The notes beneath the pieces are model-generated. The model was not told the origin of the DNA. It did no database searches and saw only the letters and a list, made by a program, of their open reading frames with translations. Made by a program: the position numbers and the translations under genes. 64,000 nt of DNA from Hyphomicrobiales bacterium (GTDB lineage: Bacteria; Pseudomonadota; Alphaproteobacteria; Rhizobiales; Rhizobiaceae). Positions 43,752 to 52,343 of the stretch are shown piece by piece. The stretch covers positions 124,001 through 188,000 of the forward strand of contig UCEY01000025.1 of assembly GCA_900471605.1 (NCBI GenBank), read 5' to 3'. The first letter of the stretch is position 1, and every line of letters begins with the position of its first letter.

Positions 43752-44564
43752 ATGAAAATCGGAAAGCAGTCCGCCCCCTATCAGGCGATATGCACCTCCA
43801 ATCCGGATAGGATCATCGTAAGAGGCCATGACCTCGTCGAAGGCCTCGTCGGCTCGGTTTCCTTCACCGACTACACCTGGCTTCTCGTCGCCGGCTCGCT
43901 GCCGAACGAAAACCAGCGCCGCATGCTGGACGCCACCCTGGTAGCGATCGCCGAGCACGGGCTGGTGCCGAGCGTGCAGGCGGCCCGCATGACGCTTGCC
44001 GCCTCGCCCGAAGCGGTGCAGGGCGCCGTCGCCGCGGGCCTTCTCGGCTGCGGCTCGGTCATCCTCGGGGCGTCGGAGACGTCCGGCGCTTTCTTCCGCG
44101 ATGTGCGAGAACAAAAGGAAGCCGACGGAAGCACGACCGAGGCGGCAGCCGAAAAACTGCTGCGCCAATACAAGGAGCAGAAAAAGGCGGTCCCCGGCTA
44201 CGGCCATCCGCTGCACAAGGGGCACGACCCGCGCGCCGAACGGCTGCTGGCGATCGCCCGCGAACTCGGCCTCGCCGGCGTTCATTGTGAAATCGCCAAG
44301 ACGGTCGAGAGGCTGATCCCCGGGATCATAGGCAAGCCGCTCGTGATGAACGTATCGAGCGCCATTCCCTGCGTGCTGCTCGACGCCGGGTACCCGCTCC
44401 TGGCGCTCAAGGGCGTACCGCTTCTTGCCCGCACCGCGGGGCTGATCGGCCATCTGCTGGAAGAACAGACCCGCCCGATCGGCTTCATCATGTCCCACGC
44501 CGCCGCCGGGGCCATCGAATATGACGGCCCCGCCCCCGAGGGCTTCGTCGCGAATGAAAACTAG
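43752..44564 (+). CDS. Citryl-CoA lyase-like protein (citrate synthase superfamily)
   Basis: A 270-residue protein of the short citrate synthase/citryl-CoA lyase group, which cleaves a hydroxy-acyl-CoA to an oxoacid and acetyl-CoA (or the reverse). Conserved parts are GYGHPLHKGHDPRAERL near residue 153, corresponding to the citrate synthase His and Arg region, and AGAIEYDGPAPE near the end, which contains the catalytic Asp segment. AAGGA lies about 8 bases before the ATG at 43752. It is directly followed by a CoA-transferase gene, consistent with CoA activation then cleavage of a six- or seven-carbon acid. Too short to be a normal citrate synthase (about 430 residues). Confidence 0.85.
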   Translation: MKIGKQSAPYQAICTSNPDRIIVRGHDLVEGLVGSVSFTDYTWLLVAGSLPNENQRRMLDATLVAIAEHGLVPSVQAARMTLAASPEAVQGAVAAGLLGCGSVILGASETSGAFFRDVREQKEADGSTTEAAAEKLLRQYKEQKKAVPGYGHPLHKGHDPRAERLLAIARELGLAGVHCEIAKTVERLIPGIIGKPLVMNVSSAIPCVLLDAGYPLLALKGVPLLARTAGLIGHLLEEQTRPIGFIMSHAAAGAIEYDGPAPEGFVANEN

Positions 44565-44573
44565 GATCCGGAA

Positions 44574-45752
44574 ATGCTGACTGCTTTGAACCATATCCGT
44601 GTCGTCGAACAGGGCACGTTCATCACCGGTCCCTGCGCCGGCATGATGCTCGCGGATCTCGGTGCCGACGTCATCAAGATCGAGTCGGCCGGCACCGGCG
44701 ACCCCTATCGCAGCTTCAAGACCGGTTTCTACAGCGCCCATTTCCAGGCTTACAACCGCAATAAAAGGGCGATCGGTCTCGACCTCAAGAGCGAGAAAGA
44801 CCGGGAGGTCTTCTATCAGCTCATCGCCCAGGCAGATGTCTATATCCAGAATTTCCGCCCGGGCGCCGCGGGCCGCATCGGCGCCGACTACGAAACGCTG
44901 TCGAAGATTAATCCGAAGCTCATCTATTGCTCGATCAGCGGGTTCGGCCCCGATGGCCCCTATGCGCAGCGGCCGGTCTACGATTCGGTCGCCCAGGCCG
45001 TCAGCGGTTTTCTGAGCGTCTCCATCGACCCGGAACAGCCGCGATTCATCGGCCCGGCGCTCGCCGATGCGATCACCGGCATCTATGCCTCACTCGGCAT
45101 TTCTGCAGCTCTTGTCGAGCGCAGCCGCACCGGCCAGGGCAAGCGTATCGACATCTCGATGATCGAAGCGATGATGCACTTCGCCGTCGAGCCGTTCATG
45201 GGCTATTTCGCGCTCGGGGAGGAGCCGAGCGGCGTCGATCGCCCGCGGCTTGCACAAGCCTTCATCGTCCGCTGCAAAGACGACAAGCTCTTCGCTTTCC
45301 ACCTCTCGTCGCTCGACAAATTTTGGGACGCGCTGGTCGAGGCGATCGAAGGGCAGGCGCTCGCAAACGACGAACGTTTCTCGCAGCGGCTCAAGCGTAT
45401 CGACAATTACGAGGCGCTGAACGCCGAGCTGAACGCGATCTTCGCGACGAAGACGCGGGAGGATTGGGTGAAGCGTTTCGCCGGGTTCGACGTGCCGGCG
45501 GCGCCGATCAACACGATCCCCGACGTGGTGGACGATCCGCAGGCGAGGCATCTGGACATGTTCGTCCCCGTCGCCGACCGGATCGAGGGTGCCCGGCAGA
45601 CGATCCGCCCGGCCTATTCCTTCGATGGCAAGCACGCGACCACGGTACGGGCCGCGCCGATCGTCGATCAGCACAGCGCCGAGATCCGCTCGGCACTCGA
45701 AAGCAATCCCGATGCATGGCCGGCGCTGAAACCGGACGCCGGCGCGCGATAA
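44574..45752 (+). CDS. CaiB/BaiF-family (class III) CoA-transferase
   Basis: Moves coenzyme A from an acyl-CoA donor to a carboxylic acid; 392 residues, cytoplasmic, acting as an interlocked dimer. The N-terminal VVEQGTFITGPCAGMMLADLGADVIKIE begins the fold (seen as LADLGADVIKIE). The catalytic Asp is Asp165 in GPALADAITG, and YNRNKRAIGLDLK near 60-72 is family-typical. It starts 9 bases after the lyase. The pair suggests that a ring-cleavage product is converted to its CoA ester and then split. Confidence 0.92.
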   Translation: MLTALNHIRVVEQGTFITGPCAGMMLADLGADVIKIESAGTGDPYRSFKTGFYSAHFQAYNRNKRAIGLDLKSEKDREVFYQLIAQADVYIQNFRPGAAGRIGADYETLSKINPKLIYCSISGFGPDGPYAQRPVYDSVAQAVSGFLSVSIDPEQPRFIGPALADAITGIYASLGISAALVERSRTGQGKRIDISMIEAMMHFAVEPFMGYFALGEEPSGVDRPRLAQAFIVRCKDDKLFAFHLSSLDKFWDALVEAIEGQALANDERFSQRLKRIDNYEALNAELNAIFATKTREDWVKRFAGFDVPAAPINTIPDVVDDPQARHLDMFVPVADRIEGARQTIRPAYSFDGKHATTVRAAPIVDQHSAEIRSALESNPDAWPALKPDAGAR

Positions 45753-45789
45753 TTCGATATATGGAACACAGCGGATCTGGAGGAGAGAC

Positions 45790-46650
45790 ATGGCAACCCT
45801 GGCAGCGGTCCTTGCGACCACCCATCACCCCTTTTACCTGAAGGCGACAACCATGCCGCCGGAGCAGCAGATGCCGCAGGCGGCGGAATGGAAGCGCAAG
45901 GTCGAGGCCTATCGCGAGACGCTGACCCGCGCGAAACCCGACATCCTGGTCATGGTCGGCGCCGACCATTTCCATCAGTTCTTCCTCGACAACTATCCGC
46001 AATTCCTGATCGGCAAGGCGCCGCGCTACGACGCCACCTTCTACAACGAGGAACGCGAGTTCGGCATTCCGAAATATGTGCTGGAGGGCCATGAGGAACT
46101 TTCGAACTTCATGCATGAAGGGCTGATGGAGCGCGGCTTCGACTTCGCCTTCAGCCATGAATTGAAGCTCGACCATTCGATCATCTGCCCGATCATCACC
46201 ACGCGGCCGGACGCCGATCTGCCGGTCGTGCCGATCTACACCAACATATTCGTGCCGCCGCTCCCTTCCCCGAAGCGTTTCTGGGATCTCGGCCGCGCCA
46301 TCCGCGAGATCATCGACGAGTTTCCATCCGACAAACGCATCGCCGCCGTCGGCAGCGGGCACCTGTCGCTCGAACTCGGTGGACCGCGTCAGTTCAAGGA
46401 AACGGGGCCCGACCCCGAATTCGACCGCAAGGCAATCGAATGGCTGTCGACCGGCAATATCGACGCGATCCTTGAAAACGTCACTCATGAGAGCATGACG
46501 AAGAGCGGCAACGCGACCCACGGCTTCATGGACCTGATCCTGATGATGGGCATCGCCGGGCCGATCCCGACCGCCTATCACGACAACCTGGACCTCTTCC
46601 ACACGATGGAGGCATATTTCACCTGGTATCCGGAAGGAGCAGCCGCATGA
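45790..46650 (+). CDS. Class III extradiol ring-cleavage dioxygenase, LigB-type catalytic subunit
   Basis: Non-haem Fe(II) dioxygenase of 286 residues that opens a catechol-like ring next to the hydroxyls. Metal-site residues are His12 and His13 in ATTHHPF and His60/His62 in GADHFHQFF; further family segments are HELKLDHSII and VGSGHLSLELGG. GGAG precedes the ATG. Its stop overlaps the LigA-type gene by 4 bases, giving the two-subunit form seen with protocatechuate 4,5-dioxygenase and gallate-type enzymes. Substrate unknown; gallate, methylgallate or a dihydroxypyridine are candidates. Confidence 0.9.
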   Translation: MATLAAVLATTHHPFYLKATTMPPEQQMPQAAEWKRKVEAYRETLTRAKPDILVMVGADHFHQFFLDNYPQFLIGKAPRYDATFYNEEREFGIPKYVLEGHEELSNFMHEGLMERGFDFAFSHELKLDHSIICPIITTRPDADLPVVPIYTNIFVPPLPSPKRFWDLGRAIREIIDEFPSDKRIAAVGSGHLSLELGGPRQFKETGPDPEFDRKAIEWLSTGNIDAILENVTHESMTKSGNATHGFMDLILMMGIAGPIPTAYHDNLDLFHTMEAYFTWYPEGAAA

Positions 46651-47030
46651 GCAAATATTATGTGAACAAGTTCCTATTTACCGTCGACAGGGACCCGGAA
46701 CTCCTGCGCCGCTACAAGGAAGATCCACGCTCGCTCGTCGCCAGCTGGGAACAGTCGATTGGCCCCAAGCTGAACGACGCGGAGCTTTCGACCGTCAATT
46801 TCCTGACGGATGCGGAGCGTGAGGCGCTGATCGGCCACGACTATGTCGCGCTGTTCGAGATGGGCGCCCATTTCTTTCTGTCGCTGACGATCTTCATCGC
46901 CATCTATGACGAGGACTACATGGCGAAGAGCGGCCCGCTCTCCTTCCAGCGGGAGTTTGCCGAAAAATTGCAGCACTGGACCGGCAAGGACTATCCGTCG
47001 GTGGCGCTGTGGCAGGCAGCGGCGCGCTGA
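46647..47030 (+). CDS. Extradiol dioxygenase small subunit, LigA type
   Basis: A 127-residue helical protein of the LigA family that caps the active site of LigB-type dioxygenases. FLFTVDRDPELLRRYKEDP at the start and LTDAEREALIGHDYVALFEMGAHFF in the middle (seen as LTDAEREAL) fit the family. It overlaps the catalytic subunit by 4 bases, so equal production is expected. LigA also occurs fused to LigB in gallate dioxygenases; here it is separate. Confidence 0.87.
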   Translation: MSKYYVNKFLFTVDRDPELLRRYKEDPRSLVASWEQSIGPKLNDAELSTVNFLTDAEREALIGHDYVALFEMGAHFFLSLTIFIAIYDEDYMAKSGPLSFQREFAEKLQHWTGKDYPSVALWQAAAR

Positions 47031-47047
47031 TCGTTTCGTTTGCATAG

Positions 47048-47075
47048 GCCTTCCGCTACTTCGAAGACGGAAGGC
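47048..47075 (+). terminator. Hairpin between dioxygenase and amidohydrolase genes
   Basis: GCCTTCCG (47048-47055) and CGGAAGGC (47068-47075) form an 8-bp stem with a 12-base loop in the 80-base gap. It may lower expression of the amidohydrolase relative to the upstream genes. Confidence 0.45.
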
Positions 47076-47110
47076 TCGACGAGTTGGGCACAGGGATCGG
47101 GAGAAAAGCG

Positions 47111-48559
47111 ATGTGCAAATTCTGCGGCAACCGGACACATGCGCCGGCGGAAATCGGTACCGGCATCGGCGCCGGCAAGTCCAGCATCGTCCCGACCGGC
47201 ATGCCCGCCGGGATCGGTGATGCAGACCGTCTGACGCTCATCCGCGGCGGTGCGGTTCTTTCCATGGACGACACGGTCGGCAATTTCGTCAGGGGCGACG
47301 TCCTGATCCGCGGGTCGCGGATCATCGAGATCGCCGCTTCGATCTCCGCGCCGGAGGCTGCCGTCATCGACGCTGCGGGCATGATCGTCATGCCCGGCTT
47401 CATCGACACCCATCATCACCAATTCGAGACCGCACTGCGCGGCCTGCTCGCCGACGCGATCCTCATCAACGACGGGCGGCCGGAAAGCGCCATAAACTAT
47501 TACGAATGGATCTTGCAGAAGTTCTCGGTTCTTTACCGGCCGCAGGACGTCTATATTTCGGAGCTGTTCGGTGGGCTTTCGCAGATCGACGCTGGGGTCA
47601 CGACCGTGATGGACGTCAGCCAGATCCACCATTCCCCGGATCATTCCGATGCGGCGATCGCAGCACTCCGGGATGCGGGACGGCGCGCAGCCTTCGGTTA
47701 TTTCGAAGGGTGGGGCGAGGCCTCAAAGTATCCGGGGGACGCGCGGCGCATCAAAGCCGAGCACTTCTCCAGCGACGATCAACTGCTGAGCATGGTGATG
47801 GGCGGCGAGATCTACCTGCCCTTCCATGAAGAGGCCTGGGCACTGGGGCGGGAGCTCGACATTCCGATCGCATTGCATGTGGTCGGCACGTTCGGCATGC
47901 AGCCGATCTTCGACCAGCTGGCCGAGGCGGGAAAATTCGGGCCGGACAACATCTTCATCCACATGACGGGCATGAGCGACATGGCCTGGAAACGGGCGGC
48001 GGATGTGGGTGCGCACGTCTCGCTCTCCGTGCCGATCGAAATGCAGATGCGGCACGGCAATCCGCCGCTGCAACAGGCGCTCGATCTTGGTCTTCAACCC
48101 TCCCTGTCGACGGACGTCGAATGCACCATGACGGCCGACATGTTCACCCAGATGCGTTCGGCAATCACGCTTCAGCGCATGCTCGCCAACGACAAGGCGC
48201 TGCGCGGTGAGGAATACCCGAAACTGCTGTCGGCGATGGATGTCATCCACTTCGCGACCATCGAGGGCGCGCGCGGCCTGAAGCTCGACCACAAGACGGG
48301 CACCCTGACGCCCGGCAAGGAAGCCGACATAATCCTGCTCGATGCCAATGCCATCAACGTCGCCCCGCTGAACCATGTACCGGGCGCGGTCGTCACGCTG
48401 ATGGAGCGCTCAAACGTCTCGACCGTCCTTTGCGCCGGAAGGGTCCGCAAGTGGCAAGGTACGTTGCTCGGTCACGATATCGCCAGGCTGAGGGCGGAAC
48501 TGGAGGCCAGCCGCGACTATCTGCTCGACAAGGCGGGCATCACGCCCGACATGTTTTGA
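47111..48559 (+). CDS. Metal-dependent amidohydrolase with N-terminal Cys-rich extension
   Basis: A 482-residue ATZ/TRZ-like amidohydrolase, a family that deaminates or hydrolyses N-heterocycles or opens lactam rings. Metal ligands include His101 and His103 in DTHHHQFE, His in IALHVVGT and IFIHMTG, and Asp in LSTDVECTM. The first 35 residues precede the fold and begin MCKFCGNRTH, a Cys-x-x-Cys plus His group not usual in this family. GGGAG lies before the ATG at 47111. Last gene of the IclR-controlled operon; the hairpin at 47048 may reduce its level. A nitrogen-containing substrate for the operon is suggested. Confidence 0.83.
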   Translation: MCKFCGNRTHAPAEIGTGIGAGKSSIVPTGMPAGIGDADRLTLIRGGAVLSMDDTVGNFVRGDVLIRGSRIIEIAASISAPEAAVIDAAGMIVMPGFIDTHHHQFETALRGLLADAILINDGRPESAINYYEWILQKFSVLYRPQDVYISELFGGLSQIDAGVTTVMDVSQIHHSPDHSDAAIAALRDAGRRAAFGYFEGWGEASKYPGDARRIKAEHFSSDDQLLSMVMGGEIYLPFHEEAWALGRELDIPIALHVVGTFGMQPIFDQLAEAGKFGPDNIFIHMTGMSDMAWKRAADVGAHVSLSVPIEMQMRHGNPPLQQALDLGLQPSLSTDVECTMTADMFTQMRSAITLQRMLANDKALRGEEYPKLLSAMDVIHFATIEGARGLKLDHKTGTLTPGKEADIILLDANAINVAPLNHVPGAVVTLMERSNVSTVLCAGRVRKWQGTLLGHDIARLRAELEASRDYLLDKAGITPDMF

Positions 48560-48685
48560 GAAGCGACGGACGAAGGCTTCCAGACCTGCAGCCGCCTCGA
48601 CGCGATGCCTGAACCGGTCCGGCAGGGTTGAGATGGGATCAGTTGGGGCCGTGCCGGCCCGATCGCCGACGGTATCCGGTGGCCT

Positions 48686-49459
48686 TCACAGACATGCCGA
48701 CATGCCTCCATCCACGTACAATATGTGGCCGTTGACATAGCTCGAAGCGTCCGAGGCGAGAAAGATACACGCGCCGGTCAATTCCTCCAGCCTGCCCCAG
48801 CGGCCCGCCGGCGTGCGCCGCTCGATCCATCTGGAAAACTCGGCATCGGCGACAAGTGCCGCATTGAGCGGGGTATCGAAATAGCCGGGCGCGATGGCAT
48901 TGACCGCCAGCCCGTGGCGGGCCCAATCGGTCGCCATGCCTTTGGTGAGATTGCCGAGCGCGCCCTTGCTTGCAGTGTAGGGCGCAATTCCCGGCCGGGC
49001 GAGCGCAGTCTGTATCGAAGCGATGTTGATGATCTTGCCACGCCCGCGCGCGATCATGTGGCGCGCGACCGCCTGGCCCACATTGAAGGCACTTGAGACA
49101 TTGGTTCGCATCAGCAGTTCGAACATGTCGGGATCGAACTCCTCCAGCGGGGCGCGATGCTGCATGCCGGCATTGTTGACCAGAATATCGATCGGCCCGG
49201 TGGATTGCTCGAACCCATCGATGGCGGCGCGCACAGCCCTGACGTCGGTGGCGTCGAACAACAGCGTCCGCACCGTTGCGCCGGCATCGCTCAGGCTCCC
49301 GGCCGCAGCGGCGAGCCTTCCGCGATCCCGGCCGTTGAGCACGATTTCGGCACCCGCCGCGGCCAGACCTTTCGCCAGGCTCAACCCGATGCCCTGGCTC
49401 GATCCGGTGATCAGGGCCCGCTTGCCGGACAGATCGAACAGTTCAATACCCTTTGACAA
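48686..49459 (-). CDS. SDR-family dehydrogenase, gluconate 5-dehydrogenase-like
   Basis: Short-chain dehydrogenase of 257 residues. IELFDLSGKRALITGSSQGIG at the start is close to gluconate 5-dehydrogenase (IdnO); TGSSQGIG binds the cofactor. NNAGMQHR, the Ser in NIASIQ and YTASK supply the catalytic part, and the end is YVDGGMSA. A TTG start at 49459 is chosen because GGGGAG lies 6 bases upstream and homology begins there; no ATG fits well. Last gene of the oligosaccharide operon. It would act on a keto- or hydroxy-sugar acid released by the upstream enzymes. Confidence 0.82.
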   Translation of the reverse strand: MSKGIELFDLSGKRALITGSSQGIGLSLAKGLAAAGAEIVLNGRDRGRLAAAAGSLSDAGATVRTLLFDATDVRAVRAAIDGFEQSTGPIDILVNNAGMQHRAPLEEFDPDMFELLMRTNVSSAFNVGQAVARHMIARGRGKIINIASIQTALARPGIAPYTASKGALGNLTKGMATDWARHGLAVNAIAPGYFDTPLNAALVADAEFSRWIERRTPAGRWGRLEELTGACIFLASDASSYVNGHILYVDGGMSACL

Positions 49460-49578
49460 AACCCGCTCCCCTAGTTGGTGCTGAGTTATCCGTAACCATC
49501 GTGAAAGCGCCTCCATCGCTTCGAAACCGGGCAAGGCGCCGCCCGCGTAACCGACGGCGCCAAGCGAACCGATGGCGA

Positions 49579-51444
49579 TCAAGGATAGACGCAAAGCTCG
49601 CTGCAGCGGCCGAATGCGTCGCAGGCGCGCACCGCATAACGCACGCCTTCCGGCGGCGACATATGGAGGAACGCCGTCGAGATCAGTGGCGCGGGGCTGA
49701 CCTTCTCAAAGGTTTCCCCATCCGTGCTGATCAGGATGTCGTAGAAGATCGCAGGGCTGCTATCCCCGGCGGCCCAGAACAGCATGCGCTCTTCCCGACC
49801 GCCTAGACCGAGGTAACGTTCGACGACAAGCCCGACCGGTGCGGCAGGACGCGTGCCGACGTCGGGAACGACGAGCACCTGTGTCAGCGACGGTAACGGC
49901 ACGTCGAGATCGACGCTGATCCGCCCCTCGTCACAGGCGAAGACGCTGATCGGATGCAGCAGGGCCGGCTCCTGGGCGCGACGTAGTTCCTCGAACTGCG
50001 CTTGCGTCGGTGCGGGCGGCGCGCCGACCGGCTCGAAGAGGCCACGCGGATTGCTTTCGTCGCGCTGGGCCTCCCAGACTTCCATCGGATTGGTGAATTC
50101 GTCGTCGATGCGCAGCAGGCAGAGCGCGTGACGGCCGGAAACCAGTCCGCCCACTTCAAGGCGGACGGCAGTCCGGCCCGAGCGGTTGATGGCATCGACG
50201 CTATGGATAAGGCTTATGGAAACACCGCCGCCCGGCAGTCGCGTCGGCAGGATCGCGAGCCCGTCCTGATCGGGCGAAAGCGGCGGTTCGGCCGTCACCT
50301 TGCAGACGGAGTCGCCGAGCGTTGCCAGCAATTCCATCGAGGTCAGGCCGGGCTTCTTGATGATGTCGAAGGGCGGGGCATTGTCGATGTCGGTAACGAG
50401 CGTGTCGAGATCGGTCTTGTGCTCCCATTGCGCCTTGGTGAAATTGCGGGAGCCGAAATAGGCAAAGACCGTGCGCTGGCTCCAGCCGCCGATAAACGCA
50501 TGGTCATTGCTGAGGAAGGAGAAGTTCGCCGCTTTGGGGGCGATGATGCGCCGGTCGTGCTGTTCGATGATGCGGGCGATGATGCCGGCATAATAAGCCT
50601 TGCCGTGCCAGCTGTGATGATCGCTCCAGCCGAGCTGCGGATCGCATTCATCGTTGACGATCGGCAGACCCGCAAGGCGCGGATGGTGCTCCCTGAGATA
50701 GTCGACCACGAGCAACGTGCGATCGACGATGCCGTTGGTTTTCGGGGTGAGGTCGTCCTTGCTGCCGTTGACGCCCTTTTCATGGATCGAGATATAGTCA
50801 AGGCGCGGCGGGCCATCACCGCTCAGGCAGCTCGCACCGCTGTCGCAATGGGCCATCAGGGCGCGAAAAATCGGCGAAAGCGTGCGGGCAGTCCCGGGGC
50901 CGCCCATCGGAAGGCGGGGGTCGACAGCGTCGAGCCCCGCGACGCAGGCGTCGTAATAATTGGTGTAGCCCTTGATCCCGTAGGTCCACCAACCGGAATC
51001 GGCCTCGTTGGTCGTCTCGAAATACCATGTGCGCAATTCGTCCATGCCGTAGCGCGCGCCATAGCGGTCGGCTGTCGCCGTTACCAGATCGCGCCAACGC
51101 CTGACCTGGTCCATGTCCTCATAGTCCGTGAACAGGCCCGACGGATTGCCCATCAACTCGAAAAATGGCTTCAGGCGGTGCTCGATCATCACGTCGAGCG
51201 CGCGGTCGAGCAGCGACCAGTCATAGCCGCCCGCATTGCCGGCTGCACGCAGCAGATTGTAGAGATAATGCACGCGCAGATAGCGGATGCCCTCATTGGG
51301 CAGGCCGCCGATATAGGCAAGCATCTGGCGCATCTCGGGTTCGAGCAGCAGTTCGGCGGGCGAAAAGCCGGTTCCGCGCCAGAAACGGTCGAAAGGGCGC
51401 ACCGTTTCGCTGGCATCGATGATCAATCGTGTACGTTCACGCAT
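49579..51444 (-). CDS. GH39 glycosidase, alpha-L-iduronidase-like
   Basis: A 621-residue glycoside hydrolase with a TIM barrel (about 1-360), a beta-sandwich region and a C-terminal fibronectin-III-like domain. The acid/base is Glu147 in FETTNEAD; the nucleophile is Glu266 in VNDECDPQLGWS. The segments NYYDACVAGLDA, LGWSDHHSWHGKAYYAG and IIEQHD resemble alpha-L-iduronidase more than bacterial beta-xylosidase. No signal peptide, so it works in the cytoplasm. AAGGAGA precedes the ATG. In the operon it follows an IolB-like isomerase and an Opp-type importer, which suggests uptake and internal cleavage of uronate-containing oligosaccharides. Iduronidase activity is inferred by resemblance. Confidence 0.85.
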   Translation of the reverse strand: MRERTRLIIDASETVRPFDRFWRGTGFSPAELLLEPEMRQMLAYIGGLPNEGIRYLRVHYLYNLLRAAGNAGGYDWSLLDRALDVMIEHRLKPFFELMGNPSGLFTDYEDMDQVRRWRDLVTATADRYGARYGMDELRTWYFETTNEADSGWWTYGIKGYTNYYDACVAGLDAVDPRLPMGGPGTARTLSPIFRALMAHCDSGASCLSGDGPPRLDYISIHEKGVNGSKDDLTPKTNGIVDRTLLVVDYLREHHPRLAGLPIVNDECDPQLGWSDHHSWHGKAYYAGIIARIIEQHDRRIIAPKAANFSFLSNDHAFIGGWSQRTVFAYFGSRNFTKAQWEHKTDLDTLVTDIDNAPPFDIIKKPGLTSMELLATLGDSVCKVTAEPPLSPDQDGLAILPTRLPGGGVSISLIHSVDAINRSGRTAVRLEVGGLVSGRHALCLLRIDDEFTNPMEVWEAQRDESNPRGLFEPVGAPPAPTQAQFEELRRAQEPALLHPISVFACDEGRISVDLDVPLPSLTQVLVVPDVGTRPAAPVGLVVERYLGLGGREERMLFWAAGDSSPAIFYDILISTDGETFEKVSPAPLISTAFLHMSPPEGVRYAVRACDAFGRCSELCVYP

Positions 51445-51509
51445 GGTCGTTCTCCTTGAGCGGAAGGCTGACGGCGCGGCATGGAGCCGGCGCGGAAGGT
51501 TGAAGGCGA

Positions 51510-52343
51510 TTATTTGAACTTGTCGCGCATCGCATCGATGCCAGGTATGGTCTTCGTCAGATGCTGATGGGCAGGATCGAAGCGCTGGATCAGCCCCCGG
51601 CGATGCTTGCCGACGAGGATGGTGAAGATATAGCCGCGATGCCCCGGCGAGGTGACCGTCGGATGGTATCCCCGATCGAGCAGAAAGGTGTCGCCGTTGC
51701 GGGTCATCAGGATCTTGACCGGACCATTCTCGTCATAGGTGATCTGACTGCCGAAGCCGGTCTCGGGCTGGAAACGGTAGTGGTAGAGTTCCTCGTGAAG
51801 CGTCTCGGCATCGCCATCCTCCGTATCGTGCTTGTGGGGAGGGTAGCCCGACCAGCAGCCCTCGCCGGCATAAAGTTCGCTGACCAGAAGGTTGCCGCAG
51901 CGTCCGTTCTGCCGCTGGCCGAGAAGGTGGACGATCCGCCGCTGACTGTGGGTGTCGGGCGAACCCACCTCGACCGCGTCGACCTCATCAGGCCTCACCC
52001 GAAACGGGGCATAGCGCGTGTCGCAAAGGCCGCCGGCGATCGCAACTTCCGCCGGGCCGCCGCGGGCCGATAGCCGGACGTTGGCATCGACGGGTGCGTA
52101 AACCGAATCCGCATCGCCTCCCCAGATATCCGTTCGCCGGCCCACGGCTTCGAACCTGGTGTCATCGACCTGGATATCCACCTGACCTGAGAGCACGACA
52201 TAGAGGCTTTCGTGCAAGGGCAGCCGCCGGGTGTCCTCGCCATCGGCGGCAAGCGTCACGAGGTCGAAGTAGATAAGATCGAGCGTCCCGGAGGAGGCGT
52301 CCACGATGGGACGCTGCTCGGAGCGTGGAATAAATTCGGGCAT
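51510..52343 (-). CDS. IolB/KduI-like sugar acid isomerase
   Basis: A 277-residue double-cupin protein of the 5-deoxy-glucuronate isomerase (IolB) family. Its relatives isomerise uronic-acid-like intermediates (5-deoxyglucuronate; KduI acts on 4-deoxy-5-ketouronate). The metal-binding segment GYPPHKHD is near residue 167, with EELYHYRF and RGYHPTVTSPGHRGY following. The ATG at 52343 overlaps the ATPase stop by one base (TGATG). No other inositol gene is nearby, so a uronate-degradation role fits better than inositol catabolism. Confidence 0.88.
   Translation of the reverse strand: MPEFIPRSEQRPIVDASSGTLDLIYFDLVTLAADGEDTRRLPLHESLYVVLSGQVDIQVDDTRFEAVGRRTDIWGGDADSVYAPVDANVRLSARGGPAEVAIAGGLCDTRYAPFRVRPDEVDAVEVGSPDTHSQRRIVHLLGQRQNGRCGNLLVSELYAGEGCWSGYPPHKHDTEDGDAETLHEELYHYRFQPETGFGSQITYDENGPVKILMTRNGDTFLLDRGYHPTVTSPGHRGYIFTILVGKHRRGLIQRFDPAHQHLTKTIPGIDAMRDKFK

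Noticed and set aside
43203-44741. 512-codon minus-strand frame across the reductase, lyase and CoA-transferase genes
   Set aside because: It crosses three well-supported genes and their ribosome sites, so it cannot be real.
50002-51459. Long plus-strand frame opposite the GH39 gene
   Set aside because: The minus-strand GH39 protein carries full catalytic motifs; the opposite frame has none.
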